From NCBI RefSeq assembly GCF_004331255.1, contig NZ_SJOF01000009.1:102269-166268 (forward strand): a stretch of DNA of 64,000 nt, given 5' to 3'. Each line of letters opens with the position of its first letter. Position 1 is the first letter of the stretch. The position numbers were made by a program, and so were the translations under genes. The notes under the pieces were generated by a model that saw only the letters and a list, made by a program, of their open reading frames with translations, was not told the DNA's origin and ran no database searches. The stretch is from Acinetobacter sp. ANC 4173 (GTDB lineage: Bacteria > Pseudomonadota > Gammaproteobacteria > Pseudomonadales > Moraxellaceae). Shown here in pieces: positions 17,971-27,206 of this stretch.

Positions 17971-19023
17971 ATGGATATTTTAGAAAACCCATTAGAATTA
18001 TGTGGATTTGCATTTATTGAATTTGTATCAAAGGAAAATGATCTCGATCCAATTTTTGAAACCATCGGTTTTAGCAAAGTCGCAAAGCATAAATCCAAAA
18101 ATGCGTACTTATGGCGTCAAGGAAATATCAATATTATTTTGAACTATCAACCTGAGTCTTATGCCTCTTATTTTTATAAAGAGCATGGTCCTTCAGCTTG
18201 TGCCATGGGCTTTAAAACACGCGATGCAGCCAAAGCCTTTCAAAAAGCATTGGAATTAGGTGCAGAACCTATTTATAGCCAAGCAGGTCCAATGGAACTC
18301 AATATTCCTGCCATCAAAGGCATTGGCGGTATGCCCATTTTCCTGATTGACCGTGACATTTATGAAAATGACTTTGAGTTTATTGAAGGCGTTAACCCGC
18401 ACCCAGCGGGTACAGGTCTCAATGAAATTGATCATTTAACCCATAATGTCTACAAAGGTCGCATGGAATATTGGGCAAACTTCTATGAAAAAATCTTTAA
18501 TTTCCAAGAAATTCGCTACTTCGACATTAAGGGTGAATACACGGGTTTAACCTCTAAAGCACTCACCGCACCTGATGGCAAAATTCGCATTCCATTGAAT
18601 GAAGATTCAGATAAAGGCAATGGGCAAATTGCTGAGTTCCTTGCCGACTTTAATGGTGAAGGCATTCAACACATTGCCTTTATTACCGATGATTTGATTG
18701 GTACTTGGGACAAACTAAAAGCCCTCGGTATGAAATTCATGACCCCACCACCAAATACTTATTATGAAATGCTACCTGAGCGTTTGCCCAATCATGGTGA
18801 ACCAACAGATGAATTACAGCAGCGTGGCATTTTATTGGATGGCTCAACCCAAAATGGCGAGAAGAAACTGCTCTTGCAAATTTTCTCTGAGAATATGCTT
18901 GGACCTGTATTCTTTGAGTTTATTCAGCGTAAAGCCGATGACGGTTTTGGTGAGGGCAACTTTAAAGCGCTATTTGAATCGATTGAACGTGATCAAATCC
19001 GCCGTGGGGTACTCCAAGTTTAA
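17971..19023 (+). CDS. hpd: 4-hydroxyphenylpyruvate dioxygenase
   Basis: 350 residues. A two-domain vicinal-oxygen-chelate Fe(II) enzyme that converts 4-hydroxyphenylpyruvate to homogentisate, the first committed step of tyrosine breakdown. The three iron ligands are visible: H155 in [16 protein letters not shown]234 in [13 protein letters not shown] and E316 in [11 protein letters not shown]. The C-terminal [15 protein letters not shown] pattern and the tail DQIRRGVL are also typical. The ATG has GAGGGAAAT upstream. It faces the IclR regulator across a shared terminator. The rest of the pathway lies 1-8 kb downstream, except homogentisate dioxygenase, which I cannot find. Confidence 0.96.
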   Translation: MDILENPLELCGFAFIEFVSKENDLDPIFETIGFSKVAKHKSKNAYLWRQGNINIILNYQPESYASYFYKEHGPSACAMGFKTRDAAKAFQKALELGAEPIYSQAGPMELNIPAIKGIGGMPIFLIDRDIYENDFEFIEGVNPHPAGTGLNEIDHLTHNVYKGRMEYWANFYEKIFNFQEIRYFDIKGEYTGLTSKALTAPDGKIRIPLNEDSDKGNGQIAEFLADFNGEGIQHIAFITDDLIGTWDKLKALGMKFMTPPPNTYYEMLPERLPNHGEPTDELQQRGILLDGSTQNGEKKLLLQIFSENMLGPVFFEFIQRKADDGFGEGNFKALFESIERDQIRRGVLQV

Positions 19024-19091
19024 GCAATGTGTTTAAACCTCAATACAGGCGAGTGAAACATGCGAACCCCATTTAAGCATGTATCGCTCAC

Positions 19092-19123
19092 AAAAAAGGC
19101 GACTGAATACGGTCGCCTTTTTT
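19092..19123. terminator. Bidirectional terminator between hpd and IclR gene
   Basis: AAAAAAGGCGAC (19092-19103) pairs with GTCGCCTTTTTT (19112-19123) around an 8-base loop, with A/T runs both sides. It is suited to end both hpd (+) and the IclR gene (-). Confidence 0.85.
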
Positions 19124-19143
19124 AGCATGTAGCACAAGCCACC

Positions 19144-19923
19144 TTAACGGGCTTGAATAAAGCGGTTAATTGCTGCCACTTCCTGCTGCAATAACTGAAC
19201 TTTTTCACTACCAACATGCAACGGTAGGAAGGTTTCACTGTCAATGGCCACCACAGAAAATTCAATCTGTCCTTGTGCATTAAATACAGGTAAACCCACT
19301 GCATTAATGCCCACCAGCAAATCTCCTTTCGCCAAAGCCATCTGTTCAGCGCGAATGTGCTGTTTTAGTTGGCTAAATTCATCCCAATTGGCCGGTTTAA
19401 GTGCCAAACCTAAAGCGGCGGCTTTGTCCCACTCTTCCTGCATTAAAGTACGAATGACATTTTCAGGTAAATACGAAGCAAAGATACGCCCCGAAGCTGA
19501 GTTAACCAACGGCATAATTGAACCGACTTTGGTCACAATTGCAATTGGATGATTCGATTCAATCGATTGCACCACCAAAGGCCCTCGCGGTGACCATTTG
19601 CTAATTTGAATGCTACAGCCAATCTTGGCCTGTAAAGCATAAATCATCGATTGGACTTGTTGTAAGGCATCGGTATGTTGAATGCAGTTCAAACCCAAAC
19701 GCCAAGCCTGATCACCCAGTGCGTATTGACCATCGTCCAGTTGTTTGGCGTAATTCATGCGAATCAAACTCACCAAATAACGGTGAACTTTGGCTGGATG
19801 CATACTCAGCTTGTGCGATAGATCTTTGAGAATAATCGATTGATTATGCTCGACCAGTGCATTTAACACCGCCAAACCTACTTCAAGCGATTGCACTCCA
19901 CCCGATAACTTTTCTTCAACCAT
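19144..19923 (-). CDS. IclR-family regulator of the tyrosine genes
   Basis: 259 residues. N-terminal winged HTH (SLEVGLAVLNALVEHNQSIILKDLSHKLSMHPAKVHRYLVSLIRMNY) and a C-terminal IclR effector domain (GSIMPLVNSASGRIFASYLP, NAVGLPVFNAQGQIEFSVVAI). It sits inside the tyrosine catabolic cluster, downstream of and convergent with hpd, and on the same strand as the VOC-maiA-fahA genes. It is therefore very likely the pathway regulator, analogous to HmgR of Pseudomonas, which responds to homogentisate. That role is inferred from context. The VOC gene starts 226 bp upstream. Confidence 0.85.
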   Translation of the reverse strand: MVEEKLSGGVQSLEVGLAVLNALVEHNQSIILKDLSHKLSMHPAKVHRYLVSLIRMNYAKQLDDGQYALGDQAWRLGLNCIQHTDALQQVQSMIYALQAKIGCSIQISKWSPRGPLVVQSIESNHPIAIVTKVGSIMPLVNSASGRIFASYLPENVIRTLMQEEWDKAAALGLALKPANWDEFSQLKQHIRAEQMALAKGDLLVGINAVGLPVFNAQGQIEFSVVAIDSETFLPLHVGSEKVQLLQQEVAAINRFIQAR

Positions 19924-20149
19924 TGACGCGCTCTTTAAAGGTCATTTTTTCAATCATTTATTTCGTTTTGTGTGACGACACAAGGACACATTGGTCCGTG
20001 ACATCATGCCTGAGATTTACGAAAAACTGAAATCATCTTTTTGAATGACTTAGATTCTCCCAACTCATCAGGCAAGAACTTTTAGCAAAAAAAAACTGCA
20101 TTCGGTTAAAATGCAGTCAAGGGTAAAACTAAAACCTCAGAAGATTGGT

Positions 20150-20698
20150 TTAAACACCTAATTCTTCTTCATGTAAAAAATGAGTGTGTTGTGGTGCGCG
20201 TTTGGTTTTGCTCCACTCATCGAGCATTTCTAGCTTCATTTCTTCAGTAATCCGTGCGATTTTCTCATCCGCATGTACATCGTTATAGGTCAGCTCTAAA
20301 CGATGACCATTGGGATCGAAGAAATAAATCGAATGGAAAATGCCGTGGTTGGTAATGCCAAGCACTTTCACCCCTTGCGCTTCCAAATGTTCTTTGGCTG
20401 CCAATAACGCATTTAAGTCTTCGACTTCAAAGGCAATGTGCTGCACCCAAGCTGGGGTATTTTCATCACGTCCCATTTCAGGTTGCGTTGGCAACTCAAA
20501 GAATGCCAAGACATTGCCTTGCCCCGCATCTAAAAATAAATGCATATACGGATCAAATGCTTTGGTCGATGGCACATGGTCTTCAGCAAATGCCAAAATA
20601 AAGTCCATATTTAACATAGTCTTGTACCACAGCACCGTTTCTTTGGCGTCTTTACAACGGTAAGCAACGTGATGAATTTTTTTAATTGCAAAACTCAT
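20150..20698 (-). CDS. VOC-family protein in the tyrosine cluster; candidate ring-cleavage enzyme
   Basis: 182 residues from the ATG at 20698, which has AAGGAG at ideal spacing (the TTG at 20704 is not needed). It contains two beta-alpha-beta-beta-beta VOC modules. Likely metal ligands are H9 or H10 in KIHHVAYRC, H87 in PAWVQHIAF and E135 in GHRLELTY. H122 and Y137 stand where type I extradiol dioxygenases keep second-sphere residues. It lies between the regulator and maiA and 21 bp from maiA, so it is in the catabolic operon. The pathway here lacks the cupin-type HmgA. This enzyme may cleave homogentisate instead, or it may be an accessory glyoxalase-like enzyme. Its annotation elsewhere would normally be only glyoxalase/bleomycin-resistance. 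Confidence 0.8.
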   Translation of the reverse strand: MSFAIKKIHHVAYRCKDAKETVLWYKTMLNMDFILAFAEDHVPSTKAFDPYMHLFLDAGQGNVLAFFELPTQPEMGRDENTPAWVQHIAFEVEDLNALLAAKEHLEAQGVKVLGITNHGIFHSIYFFDPNGHRLELTYNDVHADEKIARITEEMKLEMLDEWSKTKRAPQHTHFLHEEELGV

Positions 20699-20719
20699 AA
20701 TCAAACTCCTTTTCTGTTT

Positions 20720-21358
20720 TTATTCCCAATCGGCTTGTTGTTCTGGTGCAGCCTGCTGAAAAGCGACCAACTGCATACAGTGCGTATAAATCGACTGGAT
20801 TTTTGGATATTCCGTTAAATCTATTTGGAAGCGTTTGGCGTTATACACTTGTGGAATCAGACAACAATCTGCAAAACTCGGCTGTTCGCCAAAACAATAT
20901 TCACCATTAGAATGCTGTAATTGTTGCTCTAGGCTATGAAAACCGAGCTTAATCCAGTGTTGATACCATGCTGTTTTTTCACTATTGCTCACCTCAAGCG
21001 TCTGCTCTAAGTACTGCAACACTCTTAAGTTATTCAGGGGATGAATTTCACAAGCAATGTGCTGAGCAAAAGCACGAATCTGCGCGCGCTGTTGTAAATT
21101 CTGAGGCAACAAAGCCGCCTTCGGATAAGCTTCTTCCAAATATTCTAGGATGCTCAGTGACTGTGTCAGTACATATTGCTGATCCAGCAAAGTCGGCACC
21201 AACTCACTCGGATTGATTGCCACGTACTCTGCCGCATGTTGTTCGCCACCCTGTTTCAGCAAATGCACCGCTTGTGTGTCATAACTCAAGCCTTTTAAAT
21301 TTAAGGCAATCCGTACACGAAACGCCGCTGAGCTGCGAAAATAGCTATACAGTTTCAT
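20720..21358 (-). CDS. maiA: Maleylacetoacetate isomerase
   Basis: 212 residues from the ATG at 21358. The track start ten codons earlier lies in fahA and the family begins MKLYSYFRSSAAFRVRIAL. It is a zeta-class glutathione transferase; SSAAFRVR carries the catalytic serine motif SSxxxRVR and INPSELVPTLL is the glutathione-binding cis-proline loop. It converts maleylacetoacetate to fumarylacetoacetate. Its start overlaps the end of fahA by 14 bases, with GGGACAG as ribosome site inside fahA, so the two are translationally coupled. Confidence 0.95.
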   Translation of the reverse strand: MKLYSYFRSSAAFRVRIALNLKGLSYDTQAVHLLKQGGEQHAAEYVAINPSELVPTLLDQQYVLTQSLSILEYLEEAYPKAALLPQNLQQRAQIRAFAQHIACEIHPLNNLRVLQYLEQTLEVSNSEKTAWYQHWIKLGFHSLEQQLQHSNGEYCFGEQPSFADCCLIPQVYNAKRFQIDLTEYPKIQSIYTHCMQLVAFQQAAPEQQADWE

Positions 21359-22652
21359 GCTGTCCCTGCACTGCTTCGGCAAAGTCAAAACTTAAAGCCG
21401 GTAAAATGGTATTTCGCACTTCACCAAAGCCCACGCGTATGCCCTCTTTTTCTGCATGACCTTTCATGATGACCGTATCGCCATCTTGCAAGAAACCACG
21501 CTGTTCACCATTGGCTAAAGTTAAGGGTGCGGTCGTGTTCCAAGTCAGTTCCAACAAACTGCCGTATGAATCTTTGCTTGAACCCGAAATCGTGCCCGAC
21601 CCCATCAAATCCCCAACATTGACATTACAGCCAGAAATGGTGTGATGGGTTAACTGCTGAGCCATTGACCAGTACATATATTTAAAGTTGGTTTGGCAAA
21701 TCACATCCGCACTATCACTTTGAGGTGTTTGAATTTCTACCGAAAGCTGAATGTCATAACTGCTTTCGACACTTTCTTGTAAATAGGCCAATGGACGTGG
21801 CTCTTGTACAGGCCCCTGCATTTTAAAGGGCTGTAAAGCTTGCATGGTCACCACCCACGGCGAAATAGCACTCGCGAAGGTTTTGGCATTGAACGGACCT
21901 AAAGGGACATACTCCCATTGTTGGATATCTCGTGCCGACCAGTCATTCAGGAGCACCATACCAAAGATATGGGCTTCAGCATCTTCAATATGAATCGGCT
22001 GACCTAAACGACTCGGCTTACCCACAATAAAGGCTGTTTCTAATTCAAAATCCAGCTTACGTGTCGCTGAAAAAACTGGACGCTCTTGTTCAGGTAATTT
22101 AATTTGCCCCGATGGACGAACAATCTCTGTTCCACTCACCACCACCGAACTGGCACGCCCGTTATAGCCAACAGGCAATTCACTCCAGTTGGGTAATAAG
22201 GCATGTTTAGGATCACGGAACATACAGCCCACATTGGTGGCATGTTCTTTAGAAGAATAAAAATCGGTATAACCTGAAATTTGTACAGGTAAATGCATGA
22301 TGGCATCTTGCTGTTTATAGAGTACTTGTTGCTGCAATGCTGCATCATGCTGTAAGCGTGGATTATCCAGAGCCAATAAAGCCTGTAATTCACGACGTAC
22401 TTTGTGCCAGTTGCTTGAACCTGATTCGATAAATTTATTCAAACTTGGCTGATTAAAATAGCATTCATGCTCGCTTAGGCGCAGAAGACCTGCCTGCTCC
22501 AACGCAGCTAAATCTAAAATCCACTCGCCAATCGCAACACCAACTTGTCGCTCACCTTCCTTGCAACGACTAAAAATGCCATAAGGCAAATTATGAATGG
22601 TGAAATCTGAATGGGCTGGAACAGGAATAAAACAGCTCAATTGTGAGTTCAT
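21345..22652 (-). CDS. fahA: Fumarylacetoacetase
   Basis: 435 residues, normal for the family. It hydrolyses fumarylacetoacetate to fumarate and acetoacetate, the last step of tyrosine catabolism. The N-terminal SH3-like part (FTIHNLPYGIFSRCKEGERQVGVAIGEWILDL) is followed by the FAH catalytic domain with DFYSSKEHATNVGCMFRD, FELETAFIVGKPS (acidic metal ligands), VLLNDWSARDIQQWEYVPLGPF, and GDLMGSGTISG. It is the first gene of the fahA-maiA-VOC-iclR run and is divergent from aroP. Confidence 0.96.
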   Translation of the reverse strand: MNSQLSCFIPVPAHSDFTIHNLPYGIFSRCKEGERQVGVAIGEWILDLAALEQAGLLRLSEHECYFNQPSLNKFIESGSSNWHKVRRELQALLALDNPRLQHDAALQQQVLYKQQDAIMHLPVQISGYTDFYSSKEHATNVGCMFRDPKHALLPNWSELPVGYNGRASSVVVSGTEIVRPSGQIKLPEQERPVFSATRKLDFELETAFIVGKPSRLGQPIHIEDAEAHIFGMVLLNDWSARDIQQWEYVPLGPFNAKTFASAISPWVVTMQALQPFKMQGPVQEPRPLAYLQESVESSYDIQLSVEIQTPQSDSADVICQTNFKYMYWSMAQQLTHHTISGCNVNVGDLMGSGTISGSSKDSYGSLLELTWNTTAPLTLANGEQRGFLQDGDTVIMKGHAEKEGIRVGFGEVRNTILPALSFDFAEAVQGQHETV

Positions 22653-23146
22653 GATGATGCCATCCTTGTTATTTTCTCAATACTCTTCGCTTATTCGCAC
22701 TGATAAAATTTAATTACTTTTATAAAAATCAATAAATTATATAAAAATAAAAACTCTATGCATTGCGACAATTGCTTCAACTTCATTTCATCATACTGAA
22801 TTTATAAAATTACGCAATATATAATTTAATTACTTTATTCATAATTTAAGTACTTCCATGTTGTGCCTTGTGCATCTGAATACGGTATTCAACTGCTGTT
22901 TTAAACAACACTTTCGGCTAGAAAACCCCGATGAACTCGCTACAATAAATGCCCACATTTGGTGCGTTACTATAAAAACACGGATGTGGGAGAGAGATCA
23001 TCAGATACAAATTTACCTCTAAGTTTTTTATTTTTAAGCTAAATAAAAAATAATTAGACGTTTCACTTGTATATTATTTTTTAATCAATTTATGATATAC
23101 GTAATTTATTAGGAAATAATTACACGACAAGGATGAGAATAATCAT
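22653..23146. promoter_or_regulatory. Divergent fahA/aroP promoter region with repeated AT-rich motif
   Basis: 494 bp without a gene. AATTTAATTACTTT occurs twice exactly (22707-22720 and 22823-22836), with a close variant AATTTAAGTACTTC at 22843-22856. An imperfect inverted repeat GTAATTTATT agg AAATAATTAC lies at 23101-23123, just upstream of aroP. The half-site matches the hpd inverted repeat at 17607-17635. Confidence 0.55.
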
Positions 23147-24544
23147 ATGTCACACAATGATCACGGTCAGCTCAAGCACGGTTTATCCAACCGTCATATC
23201 CAGCTGATTGCCCTAGGCGGTGCAATCGGTACAGGTCTATTCCTTGGAATTTCTCAATCTATCAAACTTGCAGGTCCTTCCGTTATTCTGGGTTATGCCA
23301 TTGCTGGACTCATTGCATTTTTTATGATGCGACAACTGGGTGAAATGGTAGTCCAAGAGCCTGTGAGCGGCTCTTTCAGCTATTTTGCCAATAAATATTG
23401 GGGCCGCTTTGCAGGCTTCATGTCGGGCTGGAACTATTGGGTGCTGAATGTTCTGGTCTGTATGGCAGAACTGAGTGCAGTCGGACTTTATGTCCAATAC
23501 TGGTGGCCTGAAATACCAACCTGGATGTCCGCCCTGGGCTTCTTTATTTTAATTAATGTCATTAACTTGCTCCACGTGAAACTGTTTGGCGAAATGGAGT
23601 TCTGGTTTTCCATTATCAAAATTCTCGCCATTGTCGCCATGATTGGTTTTGGCTCTTACTTACTGGCAACAGGTAGCGCAGGCTCACAAGCCGCGATCAG
23701 CAATCTTTGGGCACTCGGTGGTTTCTTTCCGAATGGTGTTAGCGGTTTAGTCATGGCAATGGCTGCCATTGTGTTTGCTTTTGGCGGTATTGAACTGTTT
23801 GGTATTACCGCGGCAGAAGCACATGATCCGCAAAAAATCTTACCTAAAGCGGTCAATCAGATTATTTACCGCATTTTGATTTTCTATATCTTAACTTTGG
23901 TGGTGCTTTTAGCCTTGTTCCCTTGGAACCAAATGGCACAAGGCGGCAGCCCATTTGTGATGGTATTTGCGTCGCTCGACAGCCAAGGTGTTGCCACCGC
24001 ATTAAACTTTGTGATTTTAACTGCTGCAGTTTCTGTCTATAACGGCACCAGTTATTGTAGTAGCCGCATGTTGCTTGGTTTGGCAGAACAAGGCAATGCA
24101 CCAGAATTCTTTAAAAAAATTAATTCTCGTGGGATTCCTGTCAATGCCGTACTTATTTCTGCATTAGTGACTGCACTCTGCGTTTTACTGAATTACATCT
24201 TCCCTGAAAAAGCCTTTGGCTTACTGATGATGTTAGTCGTGGCTGCTATTGTGATTAACTGGGTGGTCATTTCAATCACGCATTTAAAATTCCGTCAAAG
24301 CCTGCAACAGCAGCAAAAAACCTCGTTGTTCCCAAGTTTGGCTTATCCATTCACCAATTATCTGTGCATTGTATTTATGTTGGGTATTTTAGTGATTATG
24401 AGCCTGACGCCTGATATGCGTATTGCGGTGTATATGATTCCAGCGTGGATCGGCTGTTTAAGTGTGGCTTATTGGATGAAGCAACGTAAAAGCAAACTTG
24501 CAGAGACAACCTTAATATTAAACCCAGATCGTTCTTTTAAATAA
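23147..24544 (+). CDS. aroP: Aromatic amino acid permease (AroP-like)
   Basis: 465 residues with twelve hydrophobic helices, APC superfamily, AAT family. The start LKHGLSNRHIQLIALGGAIGTGLFLG is the helix-1 substrate/Na-site motif. IAGLIAFFMMRQLGEMVVQEPVSGSFSYFANKYWG and the FAFGGIELFGITAAEA stretch in helix 6 are typical of AroP/PheP. It imports Phe/Tyr/Trp across the inner membrane. Its place between fahA and tyrB makes it the uptake gene of this tyrosine island. Exact specificity cannot be read from sequence. Confidence 0.9.
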   Translation: MSHNDHGQLKHGLSNRHIQLIALGGAIGTGLFLGISQSIKLAGPSVILGYAIAGLIAFFMMRQLGEMVVQEPVSGSFSYFANKYWGRFAGFMSGWNYWVLNVLVCMAELSAVGLYVQYWWPEIPTWMSALGFFILINVINLLHVKLFGEMEFWFSIIKILAIVAMIGFGSYLLATGSAGSQAAISNLWALGGFFPNGVSGLVMAMAAIVFAFGGIELFGITAAEAHDPQKILPKAVNQIIYRILIFYILTLVVLLALFPWNQMAQGGSPFVMVFASLDSQGVATALNFVILTAAVSVYNGTSYCSSRMLLGLAEQGNAPEFFKKINSRGIPVNAVLISALVTALCVLLNYIFPEKAFGLLMMLVVAAIVINWVVISITHLKFRQSLQQQQKTSLFPSLAYPFTNYLCIVFMLGILVIMSLTPDMRIAVYMIPAWIGCLSVAYWMKQRKSKLAETTLILNPDRSFK

Positions 24545-24577
24545 ATCTATTGAATAAAGGCGATGCCTCCCCCATGT

Positions 24578-24610
24578 AAGACCAGAATCATATTGGATGA
24601 AACTGGTCTT
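24578..24610 (+). other. Hairpin between aroP and tyrB
   Basis: AAGACCAG (24578-24585) and CTGGTCTT (24603-24610) can pair around a 17-base loop. There is no T-run, so it is more likely an mRNA processing or stabilising structure than a terminator. Confidence 0.4.
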
Positions 24611-24710
24611 GCAAAACTCATGTGAATCGGCTTAAGTTATCACCAACTTTAACTGGACGATGCAAAGCGCGAACAGTTTGACCCTAGCTGCAACAAACAA
24701 GGATTTTTTC

Positions 24711-25925
24711 ATGTTTCAACATATCCCTCCTTATGCCGGCGACCCAATTTTGTCGCTTATGGAACAGTTCAATACCGACCCTCGTGAAGGTAAAGTCAAT
24801 TTAAGTATTGGTCTTTATTATAACGAAGACAGTATTGTGCCTCAGCTTGAAACAATCATGGAAGCGCAGAAGCGTCTTGAGCCACAGCAAAGCAAAACCA
24901 AATTGTATTTGCCAATGGAAGGTTTCAAACCTTACCGCGATGCAATTCAAGCTTTGTTATTTGGTGAAAACAGCCCTGCGGTACAAAGTGGTCGTGCCGT
25001 AACAATTCAAACTTTAGGTGGTTCTGGTGCGCTAAAAGTCGGTGCTGACTTCTTAAAAAATTACTTTCCAAATTCTGAAGTTTGGGTGAGCCAACCAACG
25101 TGGGACAACCATGTTGCCATCTTTAATGGTGCAGGCTTAAAGACCCATTTCTACCCATACTTCGATGCAGAAACGCGTGGTGTAGACTTTGACGGTATGT
25201 TGTCTTGCTTAGAGCAACTACCAGAACAAAGCGTGGTATTGCTTCACCCTTGCTGCCACAATCCGACAGGTGCAGATTTAACCCCTGCGCAATGGGATCA
25301 AGTGATTGCAGTATTAAAGGCAGGCCAACTTATTCCATTCTTGGACATTGCGTACCAAGGTTTTGGTGAAGGCATGGAACAAGATGCCTATGCAATTCGC
25401 GCGCTTGATCAAGCGGGTTTAAACTTTATTGTCAGCAACTCATTCTCTAAGATTTTCTCACTCTACGGTGAGCGTGTGGGTGGTTTGACATTCGTATGTG
25501 ACGATGCTGCGACTGCGCAATGCACCTTCGGTCAGTTGAAAGCAACGGTACGTCGTATCTACTCTAGCCCTCCTACAACAGGTGCATGGTTGGTTGACCA
25601 AGTCTTGAATGACCAAGCGTTAAATCAACAGTGGCAAAATGAAGTTAAAGAAATGCGTGAACGTATTATTAAAATGCGTCGTATTTTGAAAGATGAATTG
25701 ACCAAAGCACTTCCAGACCGTGACTTCAACTACTTGGTTGAACAAAAAGGCATGTTCAGCTATACCGGCTTAACAGGCGAACAAGTGGATACCTTACGTG
25801 AAGAGTATGCGATTTACTTGGTACGTAGTGGTCGTATTTGTGTTGCAGGCTTAAACATGAACAATGTTTATATCGTTGCCAAAGCCATGGCTGAAGTTTT
25901 AGCAAAAGCAACAGCTCAAGCTTAA
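24711..25925 (+). CDS. tyrB: Aromatic amino acid aminotransferase
   Basis: 404 residues from the ATG at 24711, chosen because AAGGA lies seven bases upstream and the family begins [13 protein letters not shown]; the ATG at 24660 is spurious. It is a PLP-dependent class I aminotransferase. [15 protein letters not shown], the [21 protein letters not shown] strand and the lysine loop [18 protein letters not shown] (Schiff-base Lys in SFSKIF) are present. The C-terminal [11 protein letters not shown] holds the carboxylate-binding arginine. It turns tyrosine and phenylalanine into their keto acids, supplying Hpd, and could also act in biosynthesis. It sits 166 bp behind aroP. Confidence 0.93.
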   Translation: MFQHIPPYAGDPILSLMEQFNTDPREGKVNLSIGLYYNEDSIVPQLETIMEAQKRLEPQQSKTKLYLPMEGFKPYRDAIQALLFGENSPAVQSGRAVTIQTLGGSGALKVGADFLKNYFPNSEVWVSQPTWDNHVAIFNGAGLKTHFYPYFDAETRGVDFDGMLSCLEQLPEQSVVLLHPCCHNPTGADLTPAQWDQVIAVLKAGQLIPFLDIAYQGFGEGMEQDAYAIRALDQAGLNFIVSNSFSKIFSLYGERVGGLTFVCDDAATAQCTFGQLKATVRRIYSSPPTTGAWLVDQVLNDQALNQQWQNEVKEMRERIIKMRRILKDELTKALPDRDFNYLVEQKGMFSYTGLTGEQVDTLREEYAIYLVRSGRICVAGLNMNNVYIVAKAMAEVLAKATAQA

Positions 25926-25940
25926 TCTTTAACGCCCAGA

Positions 25941-25977
25941 ACCAAGATTGTTCAAACGAACAGTCTTGGTTTTTTTA
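25941..25977 (+). terminator. tyrB terminator
   Basis: ACCAAGATTGTTC (25941-25953) pairs with GAACAGTCTTGGT (one mismatch) around AAAC, followed by a T-run. Confidence 0.88.
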
Positions 25978-26036
25978 TATCTGGAGATCTACATTCTGAA
26001 GTTTATTTTTCTCCAAAAAACAGGGGCTAGCATCGC

Positions 26037-26960
26037 TTAATGCAAGGTTCGATGCTGCACCAAATTATCGACATGCTGTGCCAAATATTCTTTTAAATGA
26101 TTTAAAAAATACGCCACACGAGGTGAATCCTGTAAGCGTGATAAATACACGGCATATACATCTGCTGGTGGGGTACTGTACTGTTCCAAAACTTGGATTA
26201 AACGCCCACTGCGTAAATACTTCGCCACATCCCATTCAGCACGCATCAAAATTCCCTGCCCATCCAATGCCCAATTGAGGGCAACCTCACCATCATTGGT
26301 ACTTAAATTGCCATGCACCTTAATGGTTTCTACCTGCTCACCCAAACTTAAGCGCCAATTGCCATAGGCGGCCTCATTCTGTCGAATCACAATACATTGA
26401 TGGACGGTTAAATCGTGTGGGGTTTCTGGAATACCGACACTTTTTAAATATAAAGGCGAGGCACACAATAAACGTCGGTTGGCTGCCAGTTTTTGCGCAA
26501 TTAAACGCGAGTCAGGAATTTCACCAAAACGAATCACGACATCCGTCGCTTCATCTGGCAGATTCACTGGACGATCACTGAGCTGTAACTGCACTTCAAC
26601 TTCTGGAAAAACCTTGGCAAAGTCTGAAATGGCAGGTGCAATATACGAACGCCCAAAGCCCAAGGGTGCATTCACGCGAAGTAAACCTTTCGGTGCAAAT
26701 CGGGTACTCGACACTCGGCGTTCCATGTCTTCTATTTCTTTTAAAATCCGCAGCGCATTTTCATAATAAATTTCTCCTTCATGCGTCAGACTAATGCGCC
26801 TTGTGGTTCGATTCAGCAAGCGCACCCCAAGCCGATCTTCCATTTGCGTCAAACGTCGAGATACCGCAGGCGGGGTTAAATTTAGCTCTCGCGCGGTAGC
26901 AACCAAACTTCCTTGTTTTATTAGTAAGCAAAAAAATGCTAATTCCGTATCTGAGTTCAT
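26037..26960 (-). CDS. LysR-family regulator, TtdR/DmlR-like
   Basis: 307 residues. LysR winged HTH (ELAFFCLLIKQGSLVATARELNLTPPAVSRRLTQMEDRLGVRLLNRTTRRISLTHEG) and effector domain of the large DmlR/TtdR/AaeR group (LRVNAPLGFGRSYIAPAISDF, IRFGEIPDSRLIAQKLAANRRLLCASP). It is divergent from the tartrate permease/dehydratase operon across a 246-bp gap, so it is the likely activator of that operon with tartrate or a related acid as effector. That role is inferred from position. Confidence 0.87.
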   Translation of the reverse strand: MNSDTELAFFCLLIKQGSLVATARELNLTPPAVSRRLTQMEDRLGVRLLNRTTRRISLTHEGEIYYENALRILKEIEDMERRVSSTRFAPKGLLRVNAPLGFGRSYIAPAISDFAKVFPEVEVQLQLSDRPVNLPDEATDVVIRFGEIPDSRLIAQKLAANRRLLCASPLYLKSVGIPETPHDLTVHQCIVIRQNEAAYGNWRLSLGEQVETIKVHGNLSTNDGEVALNWALDGQGILMRAEWDVAKYLRSGRLIQVLEQYSTPPADVYAVYLSRLQDSPRVAYFLNHLKEYLAQHVDNLVQHRTLH

Positions 26961-27206
26961 GATTATTCAGTTTTTTGCAATAGTGATTTAACTTTATATC
27001 GATCCATCCATTTTGCAAAGTCTCTATTATCCATATCACGTTACCCCCCAAACAACATATCTCACGCAAGCAAGGAAACTTGAGTGGAGCATAAAGTCCA
27101 CCGTGTAAGGAAAACGGTGAAACAACGGGGAGCCTTTTCGCCAAACTCGATGATGGTACTTCGCAACCTCATCAAGTGGTAATCGCTACTTATATGGAGA
27201 TAAGCC

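Noticed and set aside
17816..18098. Two minus-strand ORFs at the hpd start
   Set aside because: Overlap the 5' end of hpd antisense and lack family resemblance.
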